Source of the DNA: an uncultured Oscillospiraceae bacterium
Lineage (GTDB): Bacteria > Bacillota > Clostridia > Oscillospirales > Oscillospiraceae
NCBI GenBank assembly: GCA_910579595.1
Contig: CAJTVM010000104.1
Location: 1-9,250, forward strand
Length of the DNA stretch: 9,250 nt
Reading direction: 5' to 3'
Of the stretch, positions 5,660-9,250 are shown piece after piece; within the stretch, counting starts at the first letter, position 1; each line of letters opens with the position of its first letter. The translations under genes were made by a program, and so were the position numbers. The notes below the pieces were generated by a model. It ran no database searches, was not told where the DNA came from, and was given only the letters and a program-made list of their open reading frames with translations.

Positions 5660-7141
5660 TTACAGGACGTAACTGAGGACGATGCCGATACCCGAGGCCA
5701 CCACCATGAAAATCACCATGGTAGCAAGGCCCTTCGTCCAGATGAACTTCTGGGTGATCTCCTCACGGCTCAAAATCAGCGAGGCAAAGACAGAGCCGGA
5801 GTAGGTCAGGAAGGCCAAGTTGGCGCAGACATTGATGAGGGTGCCCATCACACTGGGGTTGATGCCACTCTCCAGGGCCATCTGGCACACAAAGGGCATG
5901 ACGATTGCCGTGGTAGCCAGCACACAGGGCAGGCCATTGACCACGTTGGTGGCGATGGTAACGATGATCACCACCATAATGACCAGGATGGGGAGGCTGG
6001 CATTGCTGAACAGCGGGCCGATAATCTCAATAAGCCAGACGCGGATGCCGATCTCCTCGTTGGTCATGGCGCTGCCTAAGATGGAGAACATACCCACCAG
6101 GCACACCAGGTTCCACATCACGCCGTTCTTCAGCATATCGTTCCCGCTCATTAGACGTTTGCCGTTCACCCGAACCACCGTCAGCACAGCCACTCCCAGC
6201 AGCCAGATCCAGGGGCTGCCGAAACCAAAGATGGGGGCGTAGATGGGCAGGGACTTGGGTACCACGCTGCACAGCAGATTATACACAATGCAGAACAGGA
6301 AAGCGGCCATGTAGATCCAGCCTTCCTTGCTGATGTGGTCGGGGGTGCTCTGGAGCTTCTCGGACTTTGTCACGTCCATGGTGCGCAGGGGCTCCAAGTC
6401 GCAGCGGAACACAAAGCGCATCAGGGCCGCATAGATGACCAGGAATGCCACAAAGACCACCAGGTTTGTAAGGAAGTAGGTCCCCTCACTGAACGCAATG
6501 CCGTAGCCCTCCAGCACGGTGCGCTGCATGGCAATGGAGGTCATCTGAATGCCCATGAAGGGAACAGCATAGGCACCCATGCAGGAGATGTACAGGCCCA
6601 GCAGCATATGCTTGCGGAAGCTGTCCTCCTTGCTGTAACCGGCCACGTCGCACACAGAATCCAGCACTGCGTACATCAGGATACAGGTGGGCACAAAGGT
6701 GACGATCATGGAGATCAGGTAGCCGGTCAGCAGGAACACCGTGACAAAAAGCTGGGGCTTGCCCTTCAGCGCCTTGGCGGTAAGCAGCTTTTTGGCCAGC
6801 ACGTCCATGGCCCCGGTGCTGCGCAGGGCCGCGCACAGGGCGGTGACAAAGATCAGCTGGGTCACCGTGGTGGAGCCCAGGAATGCGGAGGATGCCCCGG
6901 CCCCGGTGAGGTAGCCGTGGTACACCAGTGCCGCCATGCCCAGCAGGGACACGTAGAACATCTGGTCAGAAAACAGGGACATAAAGATAACGCCCAGGAA
7001 AACGCCGATGACCGCCACGCCCACCTCGGTCACGGGGCCAAAGGGGGGCACGATCTTGCCGAAGCCGAACATGAGGATCAAGCCGATGATGTTTACGATC
7101 CAAAAGGTCTCTTTTTTCGAGGTCGCTGCTTGTGCTGCCAT
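5660..7141 (-). CDS. IT-superfamily / SLC13-like organic anion permease
   Basis: The 493-residue protein is almost wholly hydrophobic, with roughly 11-13 membrane segments by eye and a soluble loop near 255-280 (CDLEPLRTMDVTKSEKLQST). The size and the C-terminal TNVVNGLPCVLATTAIVMPF, a Thr-Asn turn in a re-entrant hairpin, suit the Ion Transporter superfamily that includes SLC13/DASS di- and monocarboxylate carriers and ArsB-like permeases. It most likely carries the cluster's acid substrate across the cytoplasmic membrane, possibly with sodium. The start at 7141 follows AAGAAGGGAAG. An ATG seven bases earlier is out of frame. It lies 46 nt behind the MBL hydrolase with no promoter between, so they are probably co-transcribed. 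The substrate is not readable from the sequence. A damaged second permease lies upstream at 8189-8615. Confidence 0.88.
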   Translation of the reverse strand: MAAQAATSKKETFWIVNIIGLILMFGFGKIVPPFGPVTEVGVAVIGVFLGVIFMSLFSDQMFYVSLLGMAALVYHGYLTGAGASSAFLGSTTVTQLIFVTALCAALRSTGAMDVLAKKLLTAKALKGKPQLFVTVFLLTGYLISMIVTFVPTCILMYAVLDSVCDVAGYSKEDSFRKHMLLGLYISCMGAYAVPFMGIQMTSIAMQRTVLEGYGIAFSEGTYFLTNLVVFVAFLVIYAALMRFVFRCDLEPLRTMDVTKSEKLQSTPDHISKEGWIYMAAFLFCIVYNLLCSVVPKSLPIYAPIFGFGSPWIWLLGVAVLTVVRVNGKRLMSGNDMLKNGVMWNLVCLVGMFSILGSAMTNEEIGIRVWLIEIIGPLFSNASLPILVIMVVIIVTIATNVVNGLPCVLATTAIVMPFVCQMALESGINPSVMGTLINVCANLAFLTYSGSVFASLILSREEITQKFIWTKGLATMVIFMVVASGIGIVLSYVL

Positions 7142-7187
7142 TTTCCATCTTCCCTTCTTGAGCTAAAGTTGGTTACCTCTCTCGTGG

Positions 7188-7991
7188 TTACATCTTAGAT
7201 TTGCACAGGTCATAGAACATCCGCTCATACCGGCGGTATGCCTCCCGCCCGATGACGAAAGGGTTGGGCACGCCGTCTACAATGTTCCGAATCACCTCCA
7301 ATCTGAGCAGGCTATTATCCACAAAGGGATGGTTAGAGATCTCCGCATCCACTTCATAGCCATCGCAAATCTGGGAGAATTTTTCCACCGAGGCCAGGTA
7401 GGCTTCTTTGTCCGAGTCCGGCAGGATGCCTGTCCCACCCCATAGGGCTAAATGGTGGGGACGGCCTTCGTCGGTAACGGGGATGATAAAGGACATACAG
7501 CCCGGCGTGTGCCCCGGGGTGTGAACGGCGCGGATCGCGGTGTCTCCTAAAATGAAATCCTGCCCGTCCTCCAGCCAGCCGTCTACAGGGAAGGTGAGTC
7601 CGTAGGGCACCTCCGGTTTCGAGCGGGCCAACTCCTCGTCGGTTTTAGATAGATAGATTCGACAGCCATAGCGATCCCTTAACTTATCAGCTTGCCCAAA
7701 GTGGTCAAAATGGCCGTGGGTAATGAGGACAGCCTTCAGATCCTCTCCCCGGCAGCCCAACTCCCGGATGCCATCCTCTATCATTTGCAGGTATTTGTCC
7801 TCTGGGTACATGGCGTCGATGAGGATCAGCCCCTCCGAGGTCTTTATCAGGAAACAGCCGACGCCCTCATCGCCAATGAACCCCATCCGGTCGAAGAACC
7901 AGGTGGCGGGGTAGGGTTTAGGGGTGCTGCCAAAGTTAGGGCGGTGGGGGCGGGAGGTTCGCCAGGTGCTCGGTTCGGCAGGTGCTCTCAT
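7188..7991 (-). CDS. Metallo-beta-lactamase-fold hydrolase, B3-like, cytosolic
   Basis: From the ATG at 7991 the protein has 267 residues. THGHFDHFGQ (91-100) is the HxHxDH metal motif (His92, His94, Asp96, His97). HTPGHTPGCMSF (157-168) supplies His161, and SNHPFVDNS (219-227) supplies His221. Between them the usual Asp/Cys bridging residue is absent (ALWGGTGIL, 182-190), so metal binding should follow subclass B3 geometry, with Asp96 and His221 holding the second zinc. The C-terminal NPFVIGREAYRRYERMF (243-259) also resembles B3 relatives. Unlike the B3 beta-lactamases it has no signal peptide, so it should work in the cytosol on an ester, lactone, thioester or amide. I preferred 7991 to the frame's first ATG at 8036 because GAGGAGG lies ten bases before it and the longer start would overlap the promoter. 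It is first in its unit, before the permease. Confidence 0.92.
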   Translation of the reverse strand: MRAPAEPSTWRTSRPHRPNFGSTPKPYPATWFFDRMGFIGDEGVGCFLIKTSEGLILIDAMYPEDKYLQMIEDGIRELGCRGEDLKAVLITHGHFDHFGQADKLRDRYGCRIYLSKTDEELARSKPEVPYGLTFPVDGWLEDGQDFILGDTAIRAVHTPGHTPGCMSFIIPVTDEGRPHHLALWGGTGILPDSDKEAYLASVEKFSQICDGYEVDAEISNHPFVDNSLLRLEVIRNIVDGVPNPFVIGREAYRRYERMFYDLCKSKM

Positions 7992-8036
7992 GGAAAGGAT
8001 GCCTCCTCTTACTTTCATTCTAAATTTGATAATCAT

Positions 8037-8065
8037 ATTGTATACTGTTTTTTCAAGGAGTTCAA
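8037..8065 (-). promoter_or_regulatory. SigA-type promoter of the MBL-permease unit
   Basis: On the minus strand TTGAAC (8065-8060) and TACAAT (8042-8037) are separated by 17 bp, with a leader of roughly 40 nt to the ATG at 7991. It lies in the AT-rich gap after the terminator of the decayed block. Confidence 0.62.
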
Positions 8066-8093
8066 TTATAAATTATCATAAATTTTACTATCA
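8064..8093 (-). promoter_or_regulatory. AT-rich element shared with the FAD-oxidoreductase promoter
   Basis: AATTATAAA begins at 8064 and TTTTACTATCA ends at 8093 on the plus strand. The same two blocks, seven bases closer, occur at 4844-4866. Here the element touches and extends upstream of the -35 box. It is a candidate common operator for the two units. Confidence 0.35.
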
Positions 8094-8130
8094 TTTTTTG
8101 TGGTATTCTCCCAACTGTCCAAGCAAAGAA

Positions 8131-8169
8131 AACCCGGTGTCTGCCCAGAAACAGAGCAGACACCGGGTT
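8131..8169 (-). terminator. Intrinsic terminator after the truncated permease
   Basis: A perfect 14-bp stem (AACCCGGTGTCTGC at 8131-8144 with 8156-8169) and an 11-nt loop are followed on the minus strand by TTTTCTTT. It lies 19 nt after the stop of the permease remnant and insulates the MBL unit from upstream transcription. Confidence 0.87.
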
Positions 8170-8188
8170 CCCTTGCGGTGCTAAATAC

Positions 8189-8615
8189 TCACACCCCTGT
8201 GATCAGGACACCGATGTTGAAAACTCCCAGCAATGCAAGGAGGGTAAACCATACGCAGGAAAACAGTGCGTATGCCAGCATTTTACGGCTCATATCAGGC
8301 TGCTTTTCTGTGGGAAATACAGACAGGTTGGCCGCACCGCCTGAAGACATTGGTGAAGCAGAACCGGCTCCAATTGCCCCTACAACAATACCGGTCCGAA
8401 GGATGGCCGGACTCAGCCCCGTAGCCGCTGCCACCGGTACAGCAATAGCCCAGAGGGCGGGCAGCACTGCGAAAATGTTGCAAAAAAGCTCATGATGCAG
8501 GCCACGAGAGTAAAGACAGCGGGAATCAGGAATACTGGCACGTTTTCAGAAATTAGACCAGAAATCAAAGTATCTGGACAGCTTCCAGATAGGCCATTTT
8601 TCCATAGCCCAAACT
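8189..8615 (-). pseudogene. C-terminal remnant of a second IT-superfamily permease
   Basis: Three minus-strand frames join into one recognisable membrane protein end. A first piece (SLGYGKMAYLEAVQIL) ends in TGA near 8565-8575. A second frame continues ISENVPVFLIPAVFTLVACI and MSFFAT. A third frame (8189-8470) reads AVLPALWAIAVPVAAATG, then GAIGAGSASPMSSGGAANL, and ends VLITGV. The A-V-L-P-A-L-W and SASPxSSGG motifs recall MatC/dicarboxylate-type carriers of the IT superfamily, but this match is from memory. At least two frameshifts (about 8570 and 8475) and loss of the whole N-terminal half make it non-functional. It is a different protein from the intact permease at 5660-7141, so it is not a simple duplicate of that gene. 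An intact terminator still follows it. Confidence 0.68.
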
Positions 8616-8630
8616 AACTTGTATTATGGA

Positions 8631-9004
8631 TTAACCCATGTTCTTAACAGCTATGTTGTTGCAGCACAGCACGAAGTCGGGCAGGGGCATATCCTGCTCC
8701 GGGGCGCTGCCGGATTTGGCGTAGGCCAGACTGATCCGGGCGTAGGCGCAGATATCGTTGGAATAGCCCGCGTCCTCCGCCTCCTGGCACAGACGGGCCC
8801 CGCCGCCTGGTTCTCCGGGTAGCACACCGGGATGCCCAGAGTCTCCGGGATCTCCACGGGGAAGTTGCTGGAGATCCAGCCGATCTTCTCCCCCCGGGCC
8901 TTGGCCTCCGCCACGTCGCTGTACGCCTTGGCGGCGATTTGGCCCAGCTTGTACTTGGCCGAGTTGGGGTCGGGCGGCCTGCGCACTTTTTTGACTTCTT
9001 CCAT
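8631..9004 (-). pseudogene. 2-hydroxyacyl-CoA dehydratase subunit (HgdB/FldB-like), truncated and frameshifted
   Basis: From an ATG at 9004 behind GGAGGAGG the frame reads SAKYKLGQIAAKAYSDVAEA, then KIGWISSNFPVEIPETLGI and YPENQAAG, typical of the N-terminus of the D-component of the 2-hydroxyglutaryl-CoA dehydratase / benzoyl-CoA reductase family. The frame then shifts near 8825. The second frame continues GARLCQEAEDAGYSND and ICAYARISLAYAK to PLPDFVLCCNNI, all conserved in the family, including cysteines usual for the [4Fe-4S] ligands. A few codons seem to be missing at the shift. After CCNNI the match stops and six foreign residues lead to a TAA at 8631, so about two thirds of the protein is gone. 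Intact members remove water from (R)-2-hydroxyacyl-CoA by a ketyl radical mechanism and need a partner subunit and an ATP-driven activase, whose remnant lies just upstream. Confidence 0.83.
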
Positions 9005-9023
9005 GGTTGTTTCCTCCTCCGAT

Positions 9024-9199
9024 TTATCTGCTCATTTTCTGGAATCCATAGATTGCCGCGCCCAAGGCGCCCGCCAATTGGGACAGCTCCGAGGTGTGGA
9101 GCGTCACGCCCAGGCCGTCCTCCAGGGCTTTTCGCACCCCGGCATTGCGGACCACGCCGCCGCTCATGAACACAGCCTCTTTTACCCCGGCCCGCCGGG
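9024..9199 (-). pseudogene. 2-hydroxyacyl-CoA dehydratase activase (HgdC/FldI-like), C-terminal fragment
   Basis: The frame reads RRAGVKEAVFMSGGVVRNAG, continues VRKALEDGLGVTLHTSEL, and ends SQLAGALGAAIYGFQKMSR and a TAA at 9024. FMSGGVVRN is the second ATP-binding motif of the ASKHA-fold activases, and QLAGALGAAI is their usual C-terminal helix. The activase is an ATP-hydrolysing [4Fe-4S] homodimer that injects the electron starting the dehydratase cycle. About 58 residues are left of a normal 250-270. The N-terminal part with the iron-sulfur cysteines is absent because an IS21-like end begins at 9200 and upstream translation is no longer activase-like. It precedes the dehydratase by 19 nt with a good ribosome binding site between, the usual operon order. 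Confidence 0.82.
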
Positions 9200-9250
9200 T
9201 GTCAACGCCGATATGAAATTGTAAGAAAACGCCGAAGAAATTTTGTCGTT
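9200..9250. mobile_element. Probable end of an IS21-family insertion sequence (runs out of the window)
   Basis: The activase match stops where a TGTCAACGCCGATATG sequence begins. AACGCCGA is repeated at 9204-9211 and 9228-9235, a 24-bp period, and each copy is followed by GAAATT...TGT (9215-9222, 9237-9246). A TG-starting terminus with tandem imperfect repeats of this kind is characteristic of IS21-family ends, which bind the transposase at multiple sites. The transposase genes would be outside the window, so the family call rests on the terminus only. Confidence 0.5.

Noticed and set aside
6335..7198. Plus-strand open frame of 287 codons opposite the permease
   Set aside because: The product is a His/Gly/Gln-rich shadow of a hydrophobic protein and has no recognisable domain or ribosome binding site.
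7188..7991. Calling the MBL protein a beta-lactamase or resistance gene
   Set aside because: The zinc ligands are shared with many hydrolases, no export signal is present, and the neighbours are metabolic.
1..9250. CRISPR arrays, tRNA or rRNA genes, riboswitches
   Set aside because: No regularly spaced repeats, cloverleaf-like sequences or long structured leaders were found by eye. Leaders are short and the hairpins are all explained as gene-end or intercistronic elements.

Overview
The window looks like an accessory segment of a GC-rich, strictly anaerobic Firmicute of the Oscillospiraceae / Flavonifractor kind. This is inferred from the GC-rich genes, strong GGAGG-type ribosome binding sites, AT-rich promoter gaps with sigma-70/SigA-like boxes, and the gene families present. 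No taxonomic marker gene is present. Every gene I can support is on the minus strand, so transcription runs from high to low coordinates. The long plus-strand reading frames are antisense shadows.

Right edge (about 8189-9250): a decayed block. It holds the C-terminal end of a 2-hydroxyacyl-CoA dehydratase activase, cut at about 9200 by what looks like the end of an IS21-type insertion sequence. Next is a frameshifted and truncated dehydratase subunit, fused at about 8620-8650 to the C-terminal piece of a second, frameshifted IT-superfamily permease. A clear intrinsic terminator (8131-8169) closes this block.

Centre (5009-7991): an intact metallo-beta-lactamase-fold hydrolase with a B3-like ligand set and an intact 493-residue IT/SLC13-like permease form one transcription unit. 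It has its own promoter (8037-8065) and ends in a hairpin (5611-5644). A MarR-type regulator with its own near-consensus promoter and a possible autoregulatory operator follows.

Left half (98-4809): a catabolic transcription unit starts from a good promoter (4869-4897). It encodes an FAD-dependent oxidoreductase, a possible 47-residue four-cysteine protein, a two-domain CoA-transferase and an acyl-CoA dehydrogenase, and then a broken cysteine-rich KTR gene of the type carried by conjugative transposons. It ends in a strong terminator at 54-93.

Working model (inference): an organic acid or lactone/ester enters through the permease and is opened by the cytosolic MBL hydrolase. The CoA-transferase loads the acid onto CoA, and the acyl-CoA dehydrogenase and the FAD oxidoreductase oxidise or reduce it. 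The MarR protein is the likely sensor. The neighbouring dehydratase/activase remnants suggest that the island once also carried a Fld/Had/Hgd-like 2-hydroxyacyl-CoA dehydration module, now lost here. The substrate cannot be read from the sequence.
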